Below are positions 35,918 through 46,400 of a stretch of 64,000 nucleotides of DNA, in pieces (the stretch's first letter is position 1; each line of letters opens with the position of its first letter). Source of the stretch: Rickettsiales bacterium. Its GTDB lineage: Bacteria; Pseudomonadota; Alphaproteobacteria; Rickettsiales; JABCZZ01. The notes under the pieces were generated by a model, which worked only from the letters and a program-made list of their open reading frames with translations, was not told the origin of the DNA and searched no databases. Both the position numbers and the translations under genes were made by a program. The DNA is taken from contig DASTXE010000006.1 in assembly GCA_035765535.1 (NCBI GenBank), forward strand, positions 124,001 to 188,000. The letters run 5' to 3'.

Positions 35918-36558
35918 TTTTCTCCCCGTATCATATCAAGCAGGTTTCCGGCCATTGCACGCTGTGAGGACGGTACGCCCGGATCATCTGCCAGTTTCTG
36001 CAGCGCATCCTGCGCTTCCTTATGTTTGCCTGCACGTTGCAGCTGCAGCGCGCTCAACTCACCCGCCTCCGCAAAAAACGGACGATTCCAGGCATCCGGC
36101 AGTTTTTGCGCAGACACCTGCAGATGATGATTGGATGCAATCACATCTGCCTGAATAGCGGCCCTGTCCCGAATGGCCGTATCTGCACCGGAATCCTGGG
36201 CGATCGCCTGATAAACTTTTACGGCTTTGTCGAACTGGCCCGCATGCACGAGCGCATCCGCCTGCAGCATACGCGCAACAGCGGAGATACGTCCGTCTTT
36301 GCCTGCAGCTTCCAGCGCTTTTTCGGCCTCAGCGTATTGTCCGGTGTCGATCATACCCTTTGCATCGAGCACAATGCTGGTCTGCTTTTCATTCAGCGCA
36401 TGCACATGGCTTTTCCAGTAGACGGAAACCGCCGTCCCGACCACGATCGCTACGCACGCGCCCAGAAGCAGCTTGCCATAGCGGCGCATGAAACGTTCCA
36501 TTTTATCAGCACGCAACGCTTCATCAATTTCCTGAAAAAAGCTGACATCTTCTGCCAT
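35914..36558 (-). CDS. YfgM-like membrane-anchored TPR protein
   Basis: A 214-residue protein with a cytoplasmic N-terminal helix (FFQEIDEALRADKMERFMRRYG), one transmembrane segment (KLLLGACVAIVVGTAVSVYW) and periplasmic tetratricopeptide-like repeats. The layout fits YfgM, which in E. coli binds PpiD and the SecYEG translocon. It lies directly upstream of bamB with overlapping codons, three bases after guaA. A PpiD homologue is encoded at 27023-28915 in this window. Confidence 0.88.
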   Translation of the reverse strand: MAEDVSFFQEIDEALRADKMERFMRRYGKLLLGACVAIVVGTAVSVYWKSHVHALNEKQTSIVLDAKGMIDTGQYAEAEKALEAAGKDGRISAVARMLQADALVHAGQFDKAVKVYQAIAQDSGADTAIRDRAAIQADVIASNHHLQVSAQKLPDAWNRPFFAEAGELSALQLQRAGKHKEAQDALQKLADDPGVPSSQRAMAGNLLDMIRGEK

Positions 36559-36561
36559 GTC

Positions 36562-38109
36562 TTACTCCCACTCGATAGTGCCGGGCGGCTTGCTCGTAAT
36601 ATCATATACGATGCGATTGATGCCGCGCACTTCATTGATGATACGCGTAGAGACCTGCGCGAGGAACGCATGGTCGAACGCAAAGAAATCCGCCGTCATA
36701 CCATCTGTCGAGGTGACAGCGCGCAACGCACAGACATATTCATAGGTACGGGCATCGCCCATGACCCCTACGGTTTTGACTGGCAGCAGCACAGCGAAGG
36801 CCTGCCACACTTTGTCATAGAGTCCAGCCTTACGGATTTCTTCGATGTAAATCGCATCCGCACGGCGCAGCAGGCGCAGTTTTTCTTCCGTGATATCGCC
36901 CGGTATGCGAATCGCAAGACCCGGCCCCGGGAACGGATGACGGCCGATCATGTCCGCAGGCATGCCAAGTTCCAGACCTAACTTACGCACTTCGTCCTTA
37001 AACAATTCGCGCACGGGTTCCACCAGCCCCATATTCATACGCTCCGGCAGACCGCCCACATTATGGTGCGATTTGATCGTAACCGAAGGCCCGCCCGTAA
37101 ACGATATCGATTCGATCACATCCGGATAAAGCGTGCCCTGCGCAAGGAAATCAGCTCCGCCAACAGCTTTCGCCTCATTCTCGAATACTTCAACAAATGT
37201 TTCGCCGATAATTTTGCGCTTCTGCTCCGGATCGCGCACACCGGTCAGACGCTCCAGGAACAGCAGGCTCGCATCTACATAGGTCAGCGGAATATGGAAA
37301 TGGCTGGCGAAAAGTTCTTTCACCTGTGTGCCTTCATTCTCGCGCAGCAGGCCCGTATCCACGAAGATACAGGTCAGCTGGTCGCCAATGGCTTTGTGCA
37401 GCAGCGCCGCGACCACCGAGGAATCTACGCCGCCGCTCACGCCGCAGATCACACGCTTCTTGCCGACCTTACGGCGAATAGCGTCAATAGCCTGCTGGGT
37501 AAAGGATTCCATGCTCCAGTCACCTTTGCAGCCGACAATATTATGCGTAAAGTTACGCAACAGCTTCGCACCGTCCGGTGTGTGCGCTACTTCCGGATGG
37601 AATTGCACACCGTAATAATGGCGGCTTTCATCTGCAATCGCTGCAAAAGGCGCGGATGGCGTTGAGGCAATCACCTGAAACCCGTCCGGAATCGCCGTGA
37701 TATTATCACCATGGCTCATCCACACAGGGTAGTTCTGGCCTTCTTCCCATACCCCGCGAAAAAGCTTGCTGTTAGCCTTCACGCCGACTTCCGCGCGACC
37801 GAATTCACGGTCATCGGATTTTTCTACTTTACCGCCAAGCTGCTGGCAGATCAACTGCTCACCGTAGCAGACGCCCAGCACCGGAACGCCAAGTCGAAAT
37901 ACGATTTCCGGAGCTTTCGGTGAAAAATCCGCATGTACGGAGGAAGGCCCACCGGAAAGAATAATGCCTCTTGGCATGAAATTCTGAATCTTCTGCGGCT
38001 CCACCGTGCAGGGAAAAATCTCTGCGTAGACGCCGCTTTCGCGCACGCGGCGCGCAATTAACTGGGTAAACTGGGAACCAAAATCAAGAATAAGGATACG
38101 ATCGCTCAT
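36562..38109 (-). CDS. guaA: GMP synthase (glutamine-hydrolysing)
   Basis: Converts XMP to GMP with glutamine and ATP. The N-terminal amidotransferase has [16 protein letters not shown], Cys in [15 protein letters not shown] and His-Glu in FHPEVAHT. The ATP-pyrophosphatase domain has [16 protein letters not shown], and the C-terminal dimerisation domain ends KPPGTIEWE. The 515-residue size is usual. Confidence 0.98.
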   Translation of the reverse strand: MSDRILILDFGSQFTQLIARRVRESGVYAEIFPCTVEPQKIQNFMPRGIILSGGPSSVHADFSPKAPEIVFRLGVPVLGVCYGEQLICQQLGGKVEKSDDREFGRAEVGVKANSKLFRGVWEEGQNYPVWMSHGDNITAIPDGFQVIASTPSAPFAAIADESRHYYGVQFHPEVAHTPDGAKLLRNFTHNIVGCKGDWSMESFTQQAIDAIRRKVGKKRVICGVSGGVDSSVVAALLHKAIGDQLTCIFVDTGLLRENEGTQVKELFASHFHIPLTYVDASLLFLERLTGVRDPEQKRKIIGETFVEVFENEAKAVGGADFLAQGTLYPDVIESISFTGGPSVTIKSHHNVGGLPERMNMGLVEPVRELFKDEVRKLGLELGMPADMIGRHPFPGPGLAIRIPGDITEEKLRLLRRADAIYIEEIRKAGLYDKVWQAFAVLLPVKTVGVMGDARTYEYVCALRAVTSTDGMTADFFAFDHAFLAQVSTRIINEVRGINRIVYDITSKPPGTIEWE

Positions 38110-38191
38110 GGGCCAAAAACAACTCTAAATACTGATAATTCAGCCGTCATTTTGCATAAGTCCCGGCGCATGTCAAAAGGAACCTTCAAAA

Positions 38192-40906
38192 TCAGGCTGC
38201 AAGCGCCTTGAGCTTATAAATCAATTCCATGGCCTCCCGGGGTGTGAGATTATCCGGATTAACGCCTGCCAGCGCCTTATCCACCTCCGAAGGCTTATGA
38301 ACAGGCTCCACAACCGGTGGCAGGGACTTAAACAACGGCAAATCGTCCGAAAGCTTATTGGCCACCTTTACGCCCTGCGTCTCTTCCAGCGTATGCAGCA
38401 CATCCGTCGCCCGCTTGAGCACCGGCTCCGGCAATCCCGCAAGCCGCGCCACATGAATGCCGTAGGAACGGTCCGCCGCCCCCTTGGCCACTTCATGCAG
38501 GAAGACCACATTTCCCTTCCATTCCTTGACCTTCATCGTCCAGCAGGAAAGTGCGGACAGGCTCGCAGCCAACGCCGTCATTTCGTGGTAATGCGTTGCA
38601 AACAGGCTCCGGCAGCGTATCTGGTCGTGCAGATGCTCCACCACAGCCCAGGCAATCGAAAGCCCGTCAAATGTCGCCGTACCGCGCCCGATTTCGTCCA
38701 GGATCACCAGCGAGCGCTGTGTTGCCTGATTGAGGATCGTAGCCGTCTCCACCATTTCCACCATGAAAGTGGAACGCCCGCGAGCAAGATCATCCGCTGC
38801 GCCGACACGGCTGAATAATTTATCGACCACGCCGATATGCGCACTCTCCGCCGGAACAAAGGAGCCGATCTGGGCCATAATCGCAATCAGCGCATTCTGC
38901 CTCAGAAACGTACTCTTACCGGCCATGTTAGGCCCGGTCAGCAACCACAGTCGCTGGACTTCACTCAAGTCACAATCGTTGCCGATGAACTGCCCCTGCC
39001 CTGACTTTGCAAGCCCCACCTCCACCACCGGATGTCTGCCGCCACGAATATCGAACGTTGTGCTATTATCAAGCACCGGACAGACATAACGCTGTTCTAC
39101 CGCAAGCTCCGCCAGCCCCGCTGCCACGTCCAGCGCCGAAAGCGCACGCGCGAGCGAAGCGATAGCAACCGATTGCGCTTTTATCTCGGCCACCAGCGAC
39201 TCAAATATCTCCAGCTCCAGTTTGATTGCCCGGTCCGCTGCTTCACTGATCTTGCGCTCCAATTCTCCAAGCTCCGTCGTAGTATAACGCAACGCATTGG
39301 CAAGCGACTGGCGATGAATGAACTGTTCTGTAATCTTTTTCTGATGAATGGCAGTCACTTCCGCATAATAACCAAGCACATTATTATAACGTATCTTCAG
39401 CGTATTGACGCCTGTCTCCTGCTGGTAGCGCCCTTCAAGCGCCGCAATCAGCCGCTTGCTTTCATCGCGCAGCATGCGGAATTCATCCAGCGGCGGACTG
39501 TAGCCTTCACGCACAAAATTCCCATCACGCGCTAGCAGCGGCACCTCCGCTTTAAGCGCTGCCTGCAGCCGCGCCGCAAGCACTTCATGCCCACCAAACG
39601 CGTCCAGATGCCGCATGATTTCTGCTGGAAGATTTTCCAGTGAAATCAATTGCCTGCGTATATGTTCCGCCGTCTCAAGCCCGTTCTTAAGCGCAATCAG
39701 ATCACGCGGGCTGCCGCGTTCCAGGCAGATGCGTGAAAGCGCACGCTCCATATCCGGGCACTGGCGCAGGAGCGCGCGCAGATCAGCGCGTAAGCTATTT
39801 GATTCTACAAAATATTTCACCTGTTTAAGGCGTGCATAAATCGCCTGCGGCACAGTCAGCGGTGCAGACAGATAGGACATCAACAGACGCGCCCCCCCAC
39901 CCGTCACCGTCCGGTCGATCACCGAAAGCAGGCTGCCGCTGCGGCTGCCGGAAAGCGTCATCACCAGTTCAAGATTACGGCGTGTCGCAGGGTCAATAGC
40001 CATCACGGCATTCTGCAATTGCTTGCGCGGTATCTCCAGCCGCGGCATCGCTGAAATCTGCGTAAGGCTGATATATTCCACCAATGCGCCGCAAGCAGCC
40101 ATATCCGCACGCGATAAATCGCCGACTGCATCAAGCGCCGCTATCTTATAATAGTCCTTAAGCCCCCTCTCTCCCTTCTGCGAATCGAACAGCACGGAAG
40201 GCTGCACGCTCGCGACACCTTTCCATTCCTGCCAGAACTCGTGGCTTGCCAGCTCAGCGGCCAGTGCTTCGGAAAGAATGATTTCGCGCGGGTTGATGCG
40301 GGCGATTTCAGATGGCAACAAGCCAAACGCGGGATTACTGACGTAAAATTCGCCCGTGGAAATCTCGAGCCAGGCAAGACTATATTCCCCTGCCACCTTG
40401 GCAATACAGCACAGGTAATTGGACTGACGCGCATCCAGCAGCGTATCTTCCGTAATCGTCCCCGGCGTAACAATCCTCACCACCTCGCGGCGCATCACGG
40501 ATTTGGAGCCGCGCTTCTTGGCTTCCGCGGCATCTTCCATCTGCTCGCAGATCGCAACCTTGCATCCGCTGGCAATCAATGTCTCCAGATAGCCGTCCGC
40601 ACTATGGGCCGGAACACCGCACATCTGAATATCTTCCCCGTTATGCTTGCCGCGCTTGGTTAGCGCAATCCCAAGAATTGCCGAGGCTTTAACGGCATCT
40701 TCAAAGAACAGCTCATAGAAATCGCCCATACGGTAGAACAGCACGCATTCCGGGTGGACGGCTTTACACGCAAGATACTGCTGCATGGCCGGGGTGACGG
40801 GCGGGTTTACAGCTACAATGTTGTGCTGCACCGCAGCATTCTCAATCTTTTTACTTGAATTTGCTTCTTCAGTATGGAAATAAGGTGATCCGCTTTGTAA
40901 TTTCAT
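38192..40906 (-). CDS. mutS: DNA mismatch repair protein MutS
   Basis: Recognises mismatches and starts methyl- or nick-directed repair. The mismatch-binding Phe-X-Glu motif is in MGDFYELFFEDA. The C-terminal ATPase has TGPNMAGKSTFLRQNALIAIMAQIGSFVPA and VILDEIGRGTATFDGLSIAWAVVEHLH. The protein has about 904 residues. Start uncertain: an in-frame GTG ten codons upstream (40936) is possible, and the family-like sequence begins about 40 codons inside. It diverges from maeB. Confidence 0.96.
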   Translation of the reverse strand: MKLQSGSPYFHTEEANSSKKIENAAVQHNIVAVNPPVTPAMQQYLACKAVHPECVLFYRMGDFYELFFEDAVKASAILGIALTKRGKHNGEDIQMCGVPAHSADGYLETLIASGCKVAICEQMEDAAEAKKRGSKSVMRREVVRIVTPGTITEDTLLDARQSNYLCCIAKVAGEYSLAWLEISTGEFYVSNPAFGLLPSEIARINPREIILSEALAAELASHEFWQEWKGVASVQPSVLFDSQKGERGLKDYYKIAALDAVGDLSRADMAACGALVEYISLTQISAMPRLEIPRKQLQNAVMAIDPATRRNLELVMTLSGSRSGSLLSVIDRTVTGGGARLLMSYLSAPLTVPQAIYARLKQVKYFVESNSLRADLRALLRQCPDMERALSRICLERGSPRDLIALKNGLETAEHIRRQLISLENLPAEIMRHLDAFGGHEVLAARLQAALKAEVPLLARDGNFVREGYSPPLDEFRMLRDESKRLIAALEGRYQQETGVNTLKIRYNNVLGYYAEVTAIHQKKITEQFIHRQSLANALRYTTTELGELERKISEAADRAIKLELEIFESLVAEIKAQSVAIASLARALSALDVAAGLAELAVEQRYVCPVLDNSTTFDIRGGRHPVVEVGLAKSGQGQFIGNDCDLSEVQRLWLLTGPNMAGKSTFLRQNALIAIMAQIGSFVPAESAHIGVVDKLFSRVGAADDLARGRSTFMVEMVETATILNQATQRSLVILDEIGRGTATFDGLSIAWAVVEHLHDQIRCRSLFATHYHEMTALAASLSALSCWTMKVKEWKGNVVFLHEVAKGAADRSYGIHVARLAGLPEPVLKRATDVLHTLEETQGVKVANKLSDDLPLFKSLPPVVEPVHKPSEVDKALAGVNPDNLTPREAMELIYKLKALAA

Positions 40907-40973
40907 AAAAAACAGTAGCTCAGATTTAACACTCACGAGAGATTAAAACTCTTATACGCTCCCAGGAACTAAT

Positions 40974-43292
40974 ATGGCAAAAGAAAAAGATCCTATCACC
41001 GATAAGGAAGCACTAGATTTCCATTTCAACGGCAAGCCCGGCAAAGTGGAAATCGCCCCGACGAAACCGCTCATGACGCAGCGCGATCTGTCGCTGGCCT
41101 ATTCCCCCGGTGTCGCCGTTCCGTGTCTGGAGATCGAAAAGGATCCGGCAAAGGCCTATGACTATACTGCCAAGGGCAACTTTGTCGCTGTTATTTCCAA
41201 CGGCACTGCCGTACTGGGTCTGGGCAATCTCGGCGCGCTGGCTTCCAAGCCGGTTATGGAAGGCAAGGCCGTTCTCTTCAAACGCTTTGCCGATATCGAC
41301 GCGATCGACATTGAAGTCGACACCGCCGATGTGGATGAATTCGTCAACTGCGTAAAATACCTGGGCCCGACCTGGGGCGGTATCAATCTTGAAGATATTG
41401 CTGCACCGGAATGCTTCATCATCGAACAGCGCCTGCGCGAACTGATGAACATCCCCGTCTTCCATGACGACCAGCACGGCACCGCCATCATCTGCGCCGC
41501 CGGCCTCATCAACGCTTCGCATATCACCGGCAAGAAAATCTCGGACATGGTTGTCGTCGTCAACGGCGCTGGCTCTGCCGGTATCGCCTGTTTAGAGCTG
41601 ATCAAAAAGCTCGGCATTAAGGACGAAAATGCATTCCTATGCGACAAGACAGGCATCATCTATCAGGGCCGCAATGATAAAACTATGAACCAGTGGAAAT
41701 CCGCTCACGCGGTTAAAACGTCCAAGCGCTCTCTGCTGGATGCCATGACCGGTGCGGATGTCTTCCTCGGTCTTTCCGTCAAAGGTGCCGTCACCAAGGA
41801 AATGGTGAAGGCGATGGCGAAAAACCCGATCATCTTTACGATGGCGAACCCCGATCCGGAAATCCGCCCTGAAGAAGTGATGGAAGTTCGTAAGGACGCG
41901 ATTATCGCAACCGGCCGTTCGGATTACCCGAACCAGGTCAATAACGTTATGGGCTTCCCGTACATCTTCCGCGGCGCGCTCGACGTTCATGCTTCCGAAA
42001 TTAACGATGAGATGAAGATTGCCGCTGCCGAAGCGCTGGCGGAACTCGCTCGCGAAGAAGTGCCGGAAGAAGTTTCTGCCGCCTACTCCGGCCGTAAAAT
42101 GGAATTCGGTCCGGAATATATCATTCCGACGCCGTTCGACCCGCGCCTGATCACCACGATCCCGATGGCCGTTGCCAAAGCCGCAATGAAAACCGGCGTT
42201 GCACGTAAGCCTATCGAGAACGAACATGCATACCGCATGGAACTGGCTGCTCGTCGCGACCCGACCGCAGGCCGAATGAACATGATCTTCGGCAAGCTCA
42301 AGAACAATCCGCAGCGCGTTATCTTTGCCGAAGGCGAAGACGAACGTGTGATTCGTGCCGCCGTACAGTGGCGCGATAACGGTTACGGCACACCGGTACT
42401 GGTAGGCCGTACCGAGAAGATCAAGGCGAACATGAAACGCATGGGCGTCAAAAACGGTCAGGATCTCGAAATCGTCAATGCCTCGCTGGTGGATAATCTT
42501 GAACCCTATATTAATTATGCATACAAGCAGCTGCAGCGCCGGGGCTTCCTGCGTCGTGACTGCGCACGCGTTATTAAGAACGATCGCAACATCTTTTCCG
42601 CAACCATGCTCGCACTCGGCAAGGGTGATGCGCTGGTGACCGGTGTCACCCGAAATTACAACGTATGTATGCAGGACGTGCGCCGCATTATTCCGGATAA
42701 GAAGCACCAGTCCATCTTCGGCATGACCATCATGATCGCTAAAGGCAGGACTGTATTCATCTCCGACACCACTGTACATGAACTGCCAAGTGCGGAAGAA
42801 CTGGCCCACATAGCAGTCAAAACCGCTGAGAAAGCCCGCCAGATGGGGCATGACCCACGCGTGGCGTTCCTCTCCTTCTCAACCTTCGGCAACCCGATGC
42901 GCGAAAAGGCACAGCGCGTGCGTGACGCTATCAACGTCATGGACAGCATGGAAGTCGATTTTGAATATGACGGCGAAATGTCGGCCGACGTCGCACTGAA
43001 CAAGGACCTGATGGCGCTGTATCCGTTCTGCCGTCTGTCCGGTCCGGCCAACGTGCTGGTGATGCCGGCGCTACATTCTGCGCATATCTCTTCCAAGATG
43101 CTTCAGGAACTGGGCGACGGCGTAACCATCGGCCCGATCATCATCGGACTGGAAAAGCCTGTGCAGATCGCTCAGATGAACTCTACGGTTTCCGATATCA
43201 TCAATCTTGCGGCTATCGCAGCGATTGACGCGATCGAAGCCAAGGCTGGCACGGCTCCCGCCCAAAAAAGCAAGGCGGCCAAAAAGAAGTAA
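40974..43292 (+). CDS. maeB: NADP-dependent malic enzyme with phosphotransacetylase-like domain
   Basis: Oxidatively decarboxylates malate to pyruvate, giving NADPH. The N-terminal malic domain contains YSPGVAVPCLEI and VFHDDQHGTAIICAAGLINA; the NAD(P)-binding domain follows (VVNGAGSAGIACLELIKKLG). From about residue 430 a phosphotransacetylase-like domain begins (IFAEGEDERVIRAAVQWRDNG), which in known MaeB proteins is regulatory and not catalytic. The 772-residue length fits. A strong hairpin follows. Confidence 0.97.
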   Translation: MAKEKDPITDKEALDFHFNGKPGKVEIAPTKPLMTQRDLSLAYSPGVAVPCLEIEKDPAKAYDYTAKGNFVAVISNGTAVLGLGNLGALASKPVMEGKAVLFKRFADIDAIDIEVDTADVDEFVNCVKYLGPTWGGINLEDIAAPECFIIEQRLRELMNIPVFHDDQHGTAIICAAGLINASHITGKKISDMVVVVNGAGSAGIACLELIKKLGIKDENAFLCDKTGIIYQGRNDKTMNQWKSAHAVKTSKRSLLDAMTGADVFLGLSVKGAVTKEMVKAMAKNPIIFTMANPDPEIRPEEVMEVRKDAIIATGRSDYPNQVNNVMGFPYIFRGALDVHASEINDEMKIAAAEALAELAREEVPEEVSAAYSGRKMEFGPEYIIPTPFDPRLITTIPMAVAKAAMKTGVARKPIENEHAYRMELAARRDPTAGRMNMIFGKLKNNPQRVIFAEGEDERVIRAAVQWRDNGYGTPVLVGRTEKIKANMKRMGVKNGQDLEIVNASLVDNLEPYINYAYKQLQRRGFLRRDCARVIKNDRNIFSATMLALGKGDALVTGVTRNYNVCMQDVRRIIPDKKHQSIFGMTIMIAKGRTVFISDTTVHELPSAEELAHIAVKTAEKARQMGHDPRVAFLSFSTFGNPMREKAQRVRDAINVMDSMEVDFEYDGEMSADVALNKDLMALYPFCRLSGPANVLVMPALHSAHISSKMLQELGDGVTIGPIIIGLEKPVQIAQMNSTVSDIINLAAIAAIDAIEAKAGTAPAQKSKAAKKK

Positions 43293-43300
43293 AAGCCTAT

Positions 43301-43335
43301 CCCCCTGTTTCCCTTGCATTGCAGGGGGAACAGGG
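43301..43335 (+). terminator. Terminator-like hairpin after maeB
   Basis: CCCTGTTTCCC (43303-43313) pairs with the G-rich GGGGGAACAGGG (43324-43335), with one unpaired base, about ten bases past the maeB stop. A short run of mixed T and A follows. Confidence 0.6.
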
Positions 43336-43426
43336 TTAGAAATAACCGAATAGTTTCATAACGTTACACGGCATAGGCAAAATTTTACTAAAAATTTTCC
43401 GGCGTAATAAAACGTTAACATTTATG

Positions 43427-43435
43427 TGCTATGAT
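43427..43435 (+). promoter_or_regulatory. Extended -10 promoter of the CHAP/lysozyme gene
   Basis: TGC followed by TATGAT forms an extended -10 box. It overlaps the upstream in-frame ATG at 43431, so transcripts would start about ten bases later, which favours the start at 43494. Confidence 0.4.
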
Positions 43436-43493
43436 GGTTTTACTTGAGGAACCGCATTGGGTTCTGCAAAGCGATAAAAAGAAGGTAAAAGAT

Positions 43494-46400
43494 ATGCCGG
43501 GTCGCTACGCTGGTTCGCTCCATTCCAGCCTTATATCCACTCTGTGGTGGCTTATAGCCTGCCTGCTCTTTCTTACCCCGCATAAAGCCTATTCCGCCTA
43601 TGCAAAAGCGACCAGCTTTCCGACTGCACAGGCACTCGGCCTCAAAACCGTATGCGGCGACGGCAGTAACGAATGGGTTACATTGACCTGCGACGGCTTT
43701 CCCGCATTTAATCCTAATAACTGCGCTGGCCATAGCGTCTACTCTAATGACGGTCATAACACCAATGACGATCCGCCAAGTCCTCCCAATGAATTCCGCT
43801 CCTACCACTACATTCCGGGTAACCCGAACGCTTCCGGCGGTTATATCTGCCGCGAACTTGCGATACGTTACTTTAAATTTCGCTGGGGAATCAATATTGC
43901 GGGCGATAATGACCAGCTCGGCGTTCCTTGTGAGACACATCCGGGCTCCAAGGTAATACCGAAAGGCGGCTCTCCTGTACCGGGAGACGTTGCTGTCTAT
44001 TCTGGCTGCGATGATCCTTTCGGAGGTTGCTCAGGACATATTGCAGTCGTTGATCACTACAATCCCACAACCCAAATGGTGACGCTTGTTAACCAGAATT
44101 TCGGCAGCAAGAACGGCTATACTGATTTCAAAGTAACTCAGGCCACCTGTTATATCCATGCCCTGGCCAATCAAAATACGGCTAACACAGATGACAACAC
44201 ATGCGAACCCGGTGCGGGAGCTGCGGCAGACTGCACCAGCAGCCAGACAGAGGGTGCCGGCGCAGGCAATAAGCTCTGCAAAAACAAGAAAGGTGAAGCG
44301 ATTTATTGCACAACCTGTGATGCTCAGATACCTTATGAACCTAACGTATTCTCATTCGATGGATATCCGGCATTCAACTCTAACCACTGCTTAAGCTACG
44401 GAGACACCTGGTCCACAGACGGTTTCAATACTTATCCGAATAAAGCCTCCATTCCGACCACCGATCCTAACTACAGTAAAGCCTATGCAACGGATATCGG
44501 TGGCGGCGGTTATCAATGTATGGAATTCGGCAACCGCTACTTCCATTTCAAGTACGGCATAGATCTGCGCGGCAATCCGGCAGATTATTGCGACAGCGGT
44601 CCCAACAGCAAAGATCCGGCGGACGGTTCCTGGGTCCACACCAATAAACCGGCACCAGGCGACCTGATGATGTTTAACGGAAGAATGGGCTGCGGGATTA
44701 ACGACGCAGGGATCGGTCACGTTGCCGTCGTCAACTCGGTCGACCCGGATGGCACTGTGCACACAGCCAACCAGAACTGGTCGCGCCCAAGCATGGATGA
44801 TAAATCCGCTTACAAAGCATGGCCTTCAAGCTGCGCATGTACGTTCCTCCACGCCACCAAAAACGCTTCTGTAAGTATGGCTTCCACCTGCTCGCTCAAA
44901 TTCAGGCAGGAAGCTTACTCACTGGCCGTATTCAATACCGGCATTACCGGCACGATCGACCGTAACGGCGATTTGATGGTATTCAGCAGAAACGTGTTTG
45001 GATGGGTATGGAGTGCCATACATGATCTGCCCCCACTGCTCTCACCACCATTTTTCAATCATTGGACACCGTTCAATCCGGTTATGCCGCCGGCCGTCGT
45101 CAATGCGGTAAGCGACCCCGTGGCCATGCTGCATCCCGGTGACAAACGTATTGAATTCTTCTATGTCGGCATTGACCCTTGGTGCGAACTGGCCAGTATC
45201 GCCGTTACCGCCTCTACGGCCGGGCTGGTAACCGGTCCTTCCTGCTCGCTCAATATCTGGCACGACTGGCAGACCCATGCCGCCTGGGAAGCTTGCCTCT
45301 TCGGTGCATGCGCGCATATCCCCGGCTGGTGGTCTCTCGTACCTCATCATTTGCAGGACAATAAAACGCATCCGCGCAGCAATGTATCCGTGATCAATTT
45401 CCACGGCACCACCATGGTATTCTATCTGTCTTCGACCGATGACGGCAATATCTGGGAGTTGGAAGACCACGGGGGAAGCTGGACCGATCCTGTTAATCTA
45501 AAAGTAGGTAAGAATGGTATAGCCAACTTGACCGTAATTGCAGTGGGCAACACAATTCATATTTTCTACCCAGGCCCGCTGATGACGGGTAACACGCCGG
45601 ATAAGAGTGACGTTCTATATGTATGGCACACTTACAGCAGCAGCGGAAGCAGCGGATGGTCGAAGCCTTATAATCTGGGCGATGTCGTCACCAGTAATAT
45701 TGCCGCTGCCGTCAATCCCGACGGCAGGCTTGAGATTTTCTATCGCGGGGCCGCAGAAGAACTGAGGCATATGTGGCAGCTGAGTCCGGGCCCGAAAGGT
45801 ACATGGAATCAGCCCGTCCCGCCCGCCGCTGCTAAGGACTTCTCTCAGGTACTGCTGTATGATCCGTCTCTGGGCCCGATCATGACCAGTGATCCGGCAG
45901 TAGCGACTTATGTCCCCAACAAGGACAATACCGGGAATGATCAGCTCGGCACCCCCAATACCGACCGCGGAACCATTAACACTTTCAACGGCTCCGACGC
46001 TGGCAAACCCATGCAGGTATTCTACCGTGGAAGCGACGGGTATGTGTGGACGATGTGGCGAGTATCCGACACTCCCACGCATAATGGCATCTGGTCACCC
46101 ACCATGGAAATCAGCCACGAAATGGTGACCGCGAGCCCGATCACCGTCATTCCGAATAACGACAGCACCCCGCACGTCTTCTTCTACGGTCCGTTGTCGA
46201 TCGCGCTTGACAGATTCGGAGAAAATCTTGGCATTCCGGGTGCAGGGGCACTCATGCAAATCGGTACAATCATCGCTGACCCCATTCTGAAATGGTGCGA
46301 CCTCGCATGGAACGTACATCAGGTTGCACCCGGCAGTAACGAGCCCAGGCCAAATTATCCGGGCAACTGGAGTAAGCTGGATATGATCTTCGGCCTGATC

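Noticed and set aside
41637-42851. A 404-codon frame antisense to maeB
   Set aside because: Shadow of maeB; no recognisable domain and no ribosome binding site considered credible.
43431-43493. Upstream ATG start for the CHAP/lysozyme protein
   Set aside because: Lacks a ribosome binding site, overlaps the likely -10 box and places 21 charged residues before the signal peptide.
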